The notes under the pieces are model-generated. The model was not told where the DNA came from and did no database searches. It saw nothing but the letters and a program-made list of their open reading frames with translations. From the NCBI GenBank assembly GCA_900548935.1, contig URMR01000097.1, positions 1 through 6,698 of the forward strand: a stretch of DNA of 6,698 nucleotides. The letters are read 5' to 3'. How positions within the stretch are numbered: position 1 is the stretch's first letter; every line of letters starts with the position of its first letter. This DNA is from an uncultured Collinsella sp. Its GTDB lineage: Bacteria; Actinomycetota; Coriobacteriia; Coriobacteriales; Coriobacteriaceae. Below, one piece after another: positions 1 through 5,351 of this stretch. The position numbers and the translations under genes were made by a program.

Positions 1-35
1 TGGGCGGCGGTACCGTGACGGCAGCCATCAAATAG
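1..35 (+). CDS. possible 3' end of an upstream gene (partial)
   Basis: Reading from base 3, the frame gives GGGTVTAAIK followed by TAG at 33-35. It could be the C-terminus of a gene lying mostly outside the window. Eleven codons are too few to identify a family or to prove coding. The stop lies 25 bases before the first palindromic repeat, so the repeat would sit immediately downstream of this gene. It could equally be non-coding. Confidence 0.3.
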   Translation, partial: GGGTVTAAIK

Positions 36-60
36 CAGCACCTCGCCCCATCCCCTCTAT

Positions 61-130
61 AACTTGCGGTGAAATAGGGACTGTTTAAGCGTTTAAAACC
101 GCTAAACAGTCCCTATTTCACCGCAACTTT
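61..130. repeat. long palindromic (REPIN-like) repeat, copy 1
   Basis: A perfect 24-bp inverted repeat has arms at 64-87 and 103-126. The arm begins TTGCGGTGAAATAGGG and ends ACTGTTTA. The 15-base loop contains TTTAAAA. The symmetry continues outward with one mismatch. The reverse complement of this copy matches the copy at 1586-1656 almost base for base, including the asymmetric loop, so the two copies are in inverted orientation around the HipA-like gene. A palindrome of this kind resembles REP doublets (REPINs) or small non-autonomous elements. No transposase is visible in the window. As RNA it would form a very stable hairpin and could also terminate transcription. Confidence 0.9.
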
Positions 131-145
131 GTTAAGTATTATGAT
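117..145 (+). promoter_or_regulatory. candidate promoter of the HTH-HipA gene
   Basis: TTCACC at 117-122 (4 of 6 to TTGACA) is followed after 17 bases by TATGAT at 140-145 (5 of 6 to TATAAT). Transcription would start near 152, giving a leader of about 47 bases. The -35 would then be supplied by the right arm of the palindromic repeat. A second -10-like TATATT lies at 158-163 but has no good -35 at normal spacing. The assignment rests on motif matching only. Confidence 0.4.
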
Positions 146-182
146 GTTTGTGTTTGCTATATTTAACAATTAGAATACTTAA
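132..182. promoter_or_regulatory. operator-like inverted repeat upstream of the HTH-HipA gene
   Basis: TTAAGTATT at 132-140 and AATACTTAA at 174-182 are perfect inverted repeats. The similarity extends inward so that 12 of 14 positions match between 132-145 and the reverse complement of 169-182. The left arm overlaps the candidate -10 and the right arm abuts the ribosome-binding site. Paired sites flanking a start region are what an autoregulating DNA-binding protein would use, and the downstream gene carries its own helix-turn-helix. Autoregulation is inferred by analogy with hipBA-type toxin-antitoxin operons. Confidence 0.55.
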
Positions 183-183
183 T

Positions 184-189
184 GAGGTG
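184..189 (+). promoter_or_regulatory. ribosome-binding site deciding the HTH-HipA start
   Basis: GAGGTG lies 9 bases before the ATG at 199 and directly touches the ATG at 190. Normal spacing therefore favours 199 over the ATG at 190 or the in-frame TTG at 148. Confidence 0.65.
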
Positions 190-198
190 ATGCGGCAG

Positions 199-1572
199 AT
201 GAATACTTCCAACTATATAACCATGGGTGACGCCGCGCGCCTGCTGGACGTTACGAAGGCCCGTATATCGCAACTGGCTGCATCGGGAACGCTCGCGTGC
301 GATATCGTCGGTGGGCGGAAAATGGTTCAGTACGATTCCGCGATTGGTTATCAAAAGGTCCGTAAGCGTGGGCGCCGTCCCGCAGCCGACGTAGGGCGCA
401 AGTTCACGTTGATGTCAGCCGACCACGAGGTCGCGCATGTCTCGTTTGATCCAACGCGCGAGTTTTCCTTTGAAATTGCCGACATACTCGATGCACGAAG
501 GATGCCGTTTGGCACGTGCTCGAGTTCTTCTCCAACGGTGAATAAACGAGCACTCAACACGTGGTGGAGTCACCGGTCGGTGCCCGACGTCCGCCCCGGA
601 CTCATCTCGCGCTATCGCGAGCTGGGAATTGACAGCGGTATTGAAGTGCCCGTTCGTTGCCTGGGTTTTTCGCTTTCGGATTGCTATTGGCTAAGACCGG
701 TCGACTGCGACGAGCTCAATTGGCAGCACCTCAATTACTTCGAAAACAATTTTGAACGGTCGGCACCCGAGCATCGTTCAGGCTGGCTTGAGGGCATCGG
801 ACTCAAAAATCCTGACAATACGTCCGAGGGCGAGCTCCCCAAATCCTGGATGATCCGCAATGGCGTTCGCATCCTGGTTAAAGGATGCGGAATGGACGAT
901 CAGCGACCGTTTAACGAGGCGGTTGCAACAGCTCTACATCGGCGTCTGCTATCCAAAGGTGAGTTTGTTCCCTATACGGTCGAGCGCATGTTCGACGGGC
1001 CCGTATGCCTATGCGATGACTTTCTTAATGGCCGTGAGGAATACGTGCCGGCCGCTTATATCAGGGACGCACTCGGTGGCCAGCGAGGAAACTCAACATA
1101 CGATCGATACTGTCGCTTTCTTGGCAGACACGGGGCTGACGAAGCCACGGTAAGAAAATCCATGTCGCAGATGATTGTCTGCGATGCCCTCCTGGCCAAC
1201 AGCGACCGCCACTGGCGAAACTTCGGCATCATCCGCAATGTCGACACGCTGGAAATGCGGCCTGCACCGCTGTTCGATAGTGGCAATTGCCTGTGGTACA
1301 ACGTGCCAACCGCCGTGCTCGTTGCCGGGGAGTTTGGATTTGCCGCCAAACCGTTTGGTCCGGACCCTTCCACTCAGCTAGCATTTGCTGACTCGCTCGA
1401 TTGGTTCGATGCGTCGCATCTCGATGGGTTCGTCGACGAGGCAGTCGAAATCCTCTCACAAAGCGCATGGGCAACAGCAGGCAATCGCCTCAAGGCCATC
1501 CGCCGCGGTCTCGAGCGCCGCACGATAGAGGTAAGCGCCGCCGTTGAGGTGCTACGGCACGTGCAGAGATAA
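199..1572 (+). CDS. HTH-HipA fusion: excisionase/MerR-type DNA-binding domain plus HipA-like kinase
   Basis: The protein is 457 residues. Residues 6-45 read as an excisionase/MerR-type helix-turn-helix with wing: AARLLDVTKARISQL, then SGTL, then VGGRK. The rest is a HipA-like kinase of the type common in Firmicutes and Coriobacteria. It has LSLSD-YW-like FSLSDCYWL at 157-165, a probable nucleotide-binding lysine K228 in ILVKG, E240, the catalytic loop NSDRHWRNFG at 334-343 (D336, N341), and the metal-binding DSG at 360-362 after PLF. HipA kinases phosphorylate protein targets; E. coli HipA modifies glutamyl-tRNA synthetase and is neutralised by a separate HTH protein, HipB. Here the DNA-binding module is fused to the kinase and no separate hipB-like gene is seen. 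The key residues are intact, so an active kinase is expected; its substrate cannot be deduced. The gene stands alone between two inverted palindromes and converges on the M42 peptidase gene. The start at 199 is chosen by the ribosome-binding site and by where the HTH begins. It could be a toxin, a self-regulating stress kinase, or a domesticated regulator. Confidence 0.85.
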   Translation: MNTSNYITMGDAARLLDVTKARISQLAASGTLACDIVGGRKMVQYDSAIGYQKVRKRGRRPAADVGRKFTLMSADHEVAHVSFDPTREFSFEIADILDARRMPFGTCSSSSPTVNKRALNTWWSHRSVPDVRPGLISRYRELGIDSGIEVPVRCLGFSLSDCYWLRPVDCDELNWQHLNYFENNFERSAPEHRSGWLEGIGLKNPDNTSEGELPKSWMIRNGVRILVKGCGMDDQRPFNEAVATALHRRLLSKGEFVPYTVERMFDGPVCLCDDFLNGREEYVPAAYIRDALGGQRGNSTYDRYCRFLGRHGADEATVRKSMSQMIVCDALLANSDRHWRNFGIIRNVDTLEMRPAPLFDSGNCLWYNVPTAVLVAGEFGFAAKPFGPDPSTQLAFADSLDWFDASHLDGFVDEAVEILSQSAWATAGNRLKAIRRGLERRTIEVSAAVEVLRHVQR

Positions 1573-1585
1573 CAGCACTGCCCCC

Positions 1586-1656
1586 TAAGTTGCGGTGAAA
1601 TAGGGACTGTTTGGCGGTTTTAAACGCTTAAACAGTCCCTATTTCACCGCAACTTA
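1586..1656. repeat. long palindromic (REPIN-like) repeat, copy 2
   Basis: A perfect 27-bp inverted repeat has arms at 1586-1612 and 1630-1656 and a 17-base loop. It is nearly identical to the reverse complement of copy 1, differing at about three positions over roughly 70 bases. It begins 14 bases after the HTH-HipA stop codon and lies between that gene and the convergent peptidase gene. It could act as a bidirectional transcription stop, although no strong T-run follows the stem on either strand. Confidence 0.9.
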
Positions 1657-1662
1657 CAGTGG

Positions 1663-1700
1663 GCGGCCTCGGTCGGTACTGCTGTGCCAGCCGAGGCCGC
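1663..1700 (-). terminator. GC-rich hairpin downstream of the M42 peptidase gene
   Basis: GCGGCCTCGG at 1663-1672 pairs perfectly with CCGAGGCCGC at 1691-1700, and further pairing is possible inside the 18-base loop (GG 1675-1676 with CC 1687-1688). It begins 7 bases past the peptidase stop codon on the minus strand, the usual place for a terminator. No T-tract follows, so it is not a canonical intrinsic terminator. Confidence 0.5.
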
Positions 1701-1707
1701 TGCTCCC

Positions 1708-2736
1708 CTAGCGCTGAACGTAGGCGCGAACCAGTTCAAAGGTGTTGCGCACGCCGTCGATGTGGCTGCGCTCGTAGTTGTGGCTCGCGTACACGCCGGG
1801 GCCGATCAGGCCGTGACGGATGTCGTAGCCGGCAGAGAGCGTGGCCTCGACGTCCGAGCCGTAATGCGGGTACACGTCGATGGCGTAATCGAGCTCGAGC
1901 TCGCGCGCGATGTTGGACAGCGTGGTCACCAGGTCGTAGTTGTAGGGGCCACCCGAATCCTTGGCGCAAATCGAAACCATGCGCTCGGTGCAGCCCAGGT
2001 CGTCACCCACGCAGCCCATGTCCACGCTGATCATCTCGCGGGTGTCAGCCGGCACAAAGGCACCGCCGTGGCCGACCTCCTCGTACACCGTAAAGAGCAG
2101 CGAAACCTTGCGCGAAAGGGTCACCTCGCCGTCAGCAACGGCGCGGGCCAGACCCAGCAGAATCGACGCCGACAGCTTGTCATCCAGGAAGCGGCTCTTG
2201 ATGTAGCCGCTCTCCGTCACCGTGGTACGCGGATCCATGGCGATGATGTCGCCGGTCTGAATGCCCAGCTCAAGCACATCGTCCTTGCTGTCGACGTTCT
2301 CGTCGAGCAGGATTTCCATGTTCTTCTCGATGGTCTTGACCGGCTCGTCGGCCACGTGCGCCGAAGGCTCGGTGTTGAGGACCACGCCCGTGTACACATT
2401 GCCATCGCGCGTGTAGACGGTGCAGTTCTCGCCATCGGCCGTAGACCACTGGTGCCCACCTAGCGTCGTGGGACGCAGACGGCCATTGTCCTTAATGGAG
2501 CGCACCATGGCGCCCAGGGTGTCGACATGGCTCGCCAACACAAGCGGCTCGCCCTCGCCACCAAGCTCAACAAGCACATTGCCCTTATTAGAACGCTCAG
2601 GCCCAAAGCCCATATCGCGCAACGTTTCCATTAGATAATCAGTCGCCGCACGGGTATAGCCCGTAGGCGAAGCAATAGAAGTCAGCGTCTTAAGCTGTCC
2701 AGCGATATATGAGAGCGTAGAATCCATCTTGGACAC
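1708..2736 (-). CDS. M42-family metallo-aminopeptidase
   Basis: The product is a 342-residue cytosolic M42 peptidase (glutamyl aminopeptidase/endoglucanase-like family), expected to trim N-terminal residues from peptides as a large oligomer with two divalent metals. Metal-site and catalytic residues are in family order: H70 and D72 in SHVDT, the bridging Asp in FLDDK (185/186), the catalytic and metal-binding pair E219-E220 in YEEVGHGG, D239 in SVDMG, and H319 in ASHNYERSH. The length matches the family norm of about 340-360. On the minus strand, AAAGGGTGA sits 5 bases before a GTG at 2736, giving N-terminus MSKMDSTL. The ATG at 2727 is the alternative, but its spacing is long. An upstream ATG at 2793 adds 19 residues unlike the family and would lie upstream of the candidate transcription start. 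The exact specificity (Glu/Asp, Leu or other) cannot be read from the sequence. The gene appears transcribed alone. Confidence 0.9.
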   Translation of the reverse strand: MSKMDSTLSYIAGQLKTLTSIASPTGYTRAATDYLMETLRDMGFGPERSNKGNVLVELGGEGEPLVLASHVDTLGAMVRSIKDNGRLRPTTLGGHQWSTADGENCTVYTRDGNVYTGVVLNTEPSAHVADEPVKTIEKNMEILLDENVDSKDDVLELGIQTGDIIAMDPRTTVTESGYIKSRFLDDKLSASILLGLARAVADGEVTLSRKVSLLFTVYEEVGHGGAFVPADTREMISVDMGCVGDDLGCTERMVSICAKDSGGPYNYDLVTTLSNIARELELDYAIDVYPHYGSDVEATLSAGYDIRHGLIGPGVYASHNYERSHIDGVRNTFELVRAYVQR

Positions 2737-2773
2737 CAAAGTCACCCTTTCATGTCGAATTAAACCCACAGCA

Positions 2774-2782
2774 ACAATACCA
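2774..2782 (-). promoter_or_regulatory. candidate extended -10 promoter of the M42 peptidase gene
   Basis: On the minus strand TGGTATTGT fits an extended -10 (TG, one base, then TATTGT). No good -35 is seen at 17 bases. It would start RNA near 2767, about 30 bases before the GTG start. The match is weak. Confidence 0.35.
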
Positions 2783-2856
2783 CCGCGAACCATCTTTTTA
2801 CCTAGCGAGATGACCCATCGAGCTCCCCAGAACTGCGCCCGCCACGATAACGAGCC

Positions 2857-2984
2857 GGCGGGGCCCTGCCCGTTAGCCCCACAATCTTTCCGCAGGACGG
2901 AGGAAGCCCCCGCCGCGCGTAGTGCGCAGCGGGGGCTTCCGACATGTCCGAGGACGATTCTGGGGCTAACGGGCGGGGCCCGCC
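2857..2984. repeat. nested double palindrome between fucO and the M42 gene
   Basis: The outer arms contain GCCCGTTAGCCCCA (2868-2881) and its exact complement TGGGGCTAACGGGC (2961-2974). Near-symmetric GGCGGGGCCC / GGGGCCCGCC blocks extend this outward to 2857 and 2984. Inside is a perfect 12-bp stem, GGAAGCCCCCGC (2902-2913) with GCGGGGGCTTCC (2929-2940), whose loop holds a further GCGC/GCGC pair. It starts 8 bases past the fucO stop codon on the minus strand, so it probably ends fucO transcription, but neither strand has a T-tract. The layered symmetry is more elaborate than a simple terminator. A repeat element or a structured 3' RNA are alternatives. Confidence 0.75.
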
Positions 2985-2992
2985 GAACCAGG

Positions 2993-4140
2993 TTAGGCAG
3001 CCGGGCAGATCTTCTTGAAGAGCTCGATGACGTCGTCGAGCGTCGCCTCGCGCGGGTTACCCGGGAAGCAAGCGTCGGCCATGGCGTCCTTGGCCAGGAC
3101 CTCGATCTCGTCAGCCTTCATGGCCTCGCAGACGTGCGGGATGTTCACGTCGGCGGAAAGCTGCTTGACGGCGGCGATAGCGGCGTCGGAAGCCTCGTCG
3201 GTGCTCATGCCCGTGGTGTCAACGCCCATGGCGACGGCGACCTTGGCCAGGCGCTCGGCGCAAACCGGCTTGTTGAACTCCATGGCGATCGGAAGCAGCA
3301 TGGCGCAAGCGACGCCGTGCGGGGTGTCGTAGTGAGCGGACAGGGTGTGAGCCATGGCGTGATCGATGCCCAGGCCGACGTTAGAGAAGCCCATGCCGGC
3401 GACATACTGACCAAGAGCCATGCCCTCGCGGCCGGAGCCGGGCTGACCGGACTTGGCCTCGGCGACGGAGTCGCGCAGGTTCTCGCTGATCAGCTTAATG
3501 GCCTCAAAGTGGAACATGTCGGAAAGCTCCCAGGCGCCCTTGGTGGTGTAGCCCTCGATGGCGTGGGTCAGTGCGTCCATGCCGGTGGAAGCGGTCAGGC
3601 CGGCGGGCATGGAAGCCATCATGTCGGGGTCGACGACAGCGACCTCGGGGGCGTCGTTGGTGTCGACGCACACGAACTTGCGGACCTTCTCGGGGTCGGT
3701 GATGACGTAGTTGATGGTCACCTCGGCAGCGGTACCGGCGGTCGTCGGCACGGCGATGGTGAACACGGCGTGGTTCTTAGTCTACGGACATCGGCAAACT
3801 CGGGGTTGTTGATGATGATGCCGATAGCCTTGGCGGTGTCCATGGAGGAGCCACCACCGATGGTCACGATAGCGTCAGCCTCGGCGGCCTTGAAGGCCTC
3901 GACGCCGTCCTTGACGTTCTGGATGGTGGGGTTGGGCTTGATCTCGGAGTAAAGGCTCCAAGCGATGCCGGCGGCGTCGAGCTCGTCGGTCACCTTAGCG
4001 GTAACGCCAAACTTGACCAGATCGGGGTCGGAGCAGACGAAGATCTTCTTGTAGCCGCGACGCTGGAGCTCGCCGGGGATCTCCTTGATGGCGCCGGAAC
4101 CATGGTAAGAAATGGTGTTGAGAACGAAACGATTAGCCAT
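2993..4140 (-). pseudogene. fucO: lactaldehyde reductase / 1,2-propanediol oxidoreductase (FucO type), frame-disrupted
   Basis: FucO is a group III iron-dependent, NAD-linked dehydrogenase that reduces L-lactaldehyde from fucose or rhamnose breakdown to 1,2-propanediol in the cytosol. The N-terminal frame (from ATG 4140, residues 1-119) starts MANRFVLNT and carries the nucleotide-binding GGGSSMDTAK at 95-104 and NNPEFADVR at 111-119. The rest lies in a different frame (about 3781-2993, 262 residues) with TTAGTAAEVTINYVITD, the metal-binding D and H of GMDALTHAIEG, and the His residues of IDHAMAH and TPHGVA. Compared with E. coli FucO (recalled), about seven residues (SLEGLSP) are missing between FADVR and the next conserved Thr, with two leftover bases. 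This implies a deletion of about 19 bp at 3781/3782. As it stands, translation leaves the family frame there and stops at 3718, giving 140 residues without metal ligands. A strong AGGAGG precedes the start, and codon use is highly biased in both parts, suggesting a well-expressed gene broken recently or a sequence error. The FucO assignment rests on close motif identity; other propanediol or alcohol dehydrogenases of this family are possible. Confidence 0.85.
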
Positions 4141-4146
4141 TGATAG

Positions 4147-4152
4147 CCTCCT
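4147..4152 (-). promoter_or_regulatory. strong ribosome-binding site of fucO
   Basis: On the minus strand AGGAGG is followed by CTATCA and then the ATG at 4140. This is near-ideal Shine-Dalgarno sequence and spacing, and it fixes the start. Confidence 0.85.
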
Positions 4153-4159
4153 ATCGTGC

Positions 4160-4182
4160 GCGGGGCACCCATTACGCCCCGC
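4160..4182 (-). promoter_or_regulatory. hairpin in the fucO leader
   Basis: GCGGGGC at 4160-4166 pairs with GCCCCGC at 4176-4182 across a 9-base loop. It lies between the candidate -10 (4183-4188) and the ribosome-binding site, so it would be at or very near the 5' end of the mRNA. It may protect the mRNA or tune translation; this is inference. Confidence 0.45.
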
Positions 4183-4256
4183 ACTATAAGTTCCATCCTA
4201 ACGCTTTTGAAACAAAAAACACGTGAGAACGTCAAAGGTGTTAAAGCGTTTCAACA
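4183..4256 (-). promoter_or_regulatory. fucO promoter region with LacI/CcpA-like palindrome
   Basis: On the minus strand TATAGT (4188-4183) is a reasonable -10, and TTGACG (4235-4230) is a good -35-like box but is too far upstream to pair with it. An 18-bp palindrome TGTTAAAGCGTTTCAACA at 4239-4256 has 14 of 18 symmetric positions around a central CG, the style of LacI-family and catabolite-control operators. A half-site AACGCTTT recurs in opposite orientation at 4200-4207. Sugar-dependent or catabolite control of fucO would make biological sense but is inferred. Confidence 0.45.
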
Positions 4257-4286
4257 ACTGGTATCGTCACTACCCGACCACTAAAC

Positions 4287-4318
4287 AAAAAAAAGGGGCG
4301 ACCGAGATGGCCGTCCCC
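4287..4318 (-). terminator. intrinsic terminator downstream of the YoaK-family gene
   Basis: On the minus strand, a hairpin with GGGG/CCCC outer pairs, further GC pairs and the loop ATCTC (4318-4295) is followed directly by eight T residues (4294-4287). This is a canonical rho-independent terminator for the gene ending at 4373. Confidence 0.85.
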
Positions 4319-4337
4319 TCCCCATTATCGATCTATC

Positions 4338-4362
4338 TGACAAGGGGACTGCCCCCTTGTCA
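4338..4362. repeat. short REP-like hairpin
   Basis: TGACAAGGGG (4338-4347) and CCCCTTGTCA (4353-4362) form a perfect 10-bp stem with loop ACTGC. It contains the GGGACTG core also present in both arms of the 61-130 and 1586-1656 palindromes, which suggests a related repeat family. It sits between the YoaK-family stop codon and the intrinsic terminator. Confidence 0.7.
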
Positions 4363-4372
4363 CATCTTGCCG

Positions 4373-5089
4373 CTATTTTTGGCAGGCGTCTTTCCAATCT
4401 TCGCAGGCGCGCTTCCAGCGAGAGCGCAAATCGCGCTCGCGGTCGATAAACATGATGGTAAACGCGATAAACAGCAGCACGCTCGCCACCGCAATGGCGT
4501 GCAGGCCCATGCGCTCAATGCACCAATTGCCCAGCACGGCGCCAAACACAAAGGTAAAGATCACGCCAAAGTACAGCACGCCGTTTTCCAAAAAGCCGCG
4601 CTTGTGGGTGATGATGTAGTCGTCCACGTTTTGCAGCGCATTGCGCAGGTTACCGATGCACATGGTCGTGGCAATGCCGTGACCGTGGATCTTGCGGAAG
4701 CTCTCGACCTGCATACCGCAGGCAAACGAGGTGAGGCAGTTGGCGAGCAGGTTGAAATCGCCGCCCGGGATAAAGCTCACGCCCAGCAAGATAACGGCTT
4801 CAAAAAACACCGTCACCTGGCGCCAGTGAATCACGCTGCCAAACCGCTCGTGCACCAAGTCGGCAAGCATAATGCCCACGGCAAACGACACCACGGGGAA
4901 GAAATAGCGCCCCGCGAGCGCCCAGTTGCCCTCCGAGATGCTCACGCCCACCAGCAAGATGTTGCCCGTCTGCGCGTTTGCGAAAACATGGTCGCGCCCA
5001 ATGTACGAATACACATCCATAAAGCCACCGGCGAGCGCCAAGATGATGCCCAGCTCAATAGACTCCGATATCTGTTTGGCACGCTGCAT
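4373..5089 (-). CDS. YoaK/DUF1275-family membrane protein
   Basis: A 238-residue integral membrane protein of the DUF1275 (YoaK) family, usually about 220-240 residues with six or so helices. Its function is not established; a transporter-like role is often guessed. Family signatures are visible: GGFMDVYSYI at 21-30, ANAQTGNILLVG at 37-48, and a second, related segment ending in CIGNLRNAL at 144-152. Hydrophobic stretches lie near residues 11-30, 62-79, 92-108, 113-126, 171-189 and 197-215. The C-terminus is charged (DRERDLRSRWKR). The ATG at 5089 is preceded by AAGGAGGA with about 10 bases of spacing. The frame stays open upstream to 5332, but those 81 residues are unlike the family and precede the ribosome-binding site. 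The gene is monocistronic, with its own terminator, and divergent from the ygiQ-type gene. No convincing promoter boxes were found for it. Confidence 0.88.
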   Translation of the reverse strand: MQRAKQISESIELGIILALAGGFMDVYSYIGRDHVFANAQTGNILLVGVSISEGNWALAGRYFFPVVSFAVGIMLADLVHERFGSVIHWRQVTVFFEAVILLGVSFIPGGDFNLLANCLTSFACGMQVESFRKIHGHGIATTMCIGNLRNALQNVDDYIITHKRGFLENGVLYFGVIFTFVFGAVLGNWCIERMGLHAIAVASVLLFIAFTIMFIDRERDLRSRWKRACEDWKDACQK

Positions 5090-5098
5090 CGTCGTGCA

Positions 5099-5106
5099 TC
5101 CTCCTT
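5099..5106 (-). promoter_or_regulatory. ribosome-binding site of the YoaK-family gene
   Basis: AAGGAGGA on the minus strand, about 10 bases before the ATG at 5089. It decides against the longer upstream reading frame. Confidence 0.75.
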
Positions 5107-5279
5107 GTTGACGACTCTCTCGTGCGTTGGCGGAAACATAGCCGCCGTTCATACTGTAACCCATTGACAACATGGCGTGGGCGCGAGACGGGTTCTCCAA
5201 CGCGCAGATACACAGTCTGGAAACAAACGGCGGGTACAGCGCCCGCATCGACACGCCGATCCGCCAGCCCATGTACTCC

Positions 5280-5314
5280 ACCAGTCTTTTTAGCGCCGTC
5301 CCAAAAAGACTGGT
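5280..5314. promoter_or_regulatory. perfect hairpin upstream of the ygiQ-type gene
   Basis: ACCAGTCTTTTT (5280-5291) and AAAAAGACTGGT (5303-5314) form a perfect 12-bp stem with an 11-base loop AGCGCCGTCCC. It ends where the candidate -10 of the ygiQ-type gene begins, so it occupies the spacer and -35 region. It may be a protein-binding palindrome, a terminator remnant or a repeat; the sequence does not decide. Confidence 0.6.
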
Positions 5315-5320
5315 TACAAT
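5315..5320 (+). promoter_or_regulatory. candidate -10 of the ygiQ-type gene
   Basis: TACAAT matches TATAAT at 5 of 6 bases and would place the RNA start near 5327, about 25 bases before the GTG start. No recognisable -35 is present, because that position falls in the hairpin loop. An activator or an atypical promoter would be needed. Confidence 0.4.
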
Positions 5321-5351
5321 TACGTGCAGCATACAAACACCGGGAGGGATC

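Noticed and set aside
148..198. TTG start at 148 for the HTH-HipA gene
   Set aside because: No ribosome-binding site precedes it, it lies within the putative operator/promoter region, and the HTH homology begins after 199.
61..1656. CRISPR array
   Set aside because: There are only two copies, palindromic and inverted, separated by a full gene; there are no regularly spaced repeats or spacers.
1..1667. TGGGCGGC at 1-8 and 1660-1667 as a target-site duplication around the cassette
   Set aside because: The two 8-mers are at unequal distances from the palindromes (about 50 bp on the left, 3 bp on the right), so they do not fit a duplication; chance in GC-rich DNA is likelier.
1684..2463. Plus-strand open frame opposite the M42 peptidase
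   Set aside because: The minus strand encodes all M42 metal ligands in order; the plus frame is a shadow.
2729..3952. Plus-strand open frame of 407 codons across the fucO region
   Set aside because: It is antisense to fucO and runs through the nested palindrome. Its composition is repetitive Val/Gly/Asp/His with no recognisable domain.
3718..4140. Intact short 140-residue protein from the N-terminal fucO frame
   Set aside because: Its last 20 or so residues after FADVR do not match the family, and the matching continuation is in another frame, so it is the front half of a broken gene.
5090..5332. N-terminal extension of the YoaK-family protein, or a separate small gene
   Set aside because: The residues do not resemble the family, a good ribosome-binding site sits at 5099-5106 inside it, and no start signal supports a separate protein.
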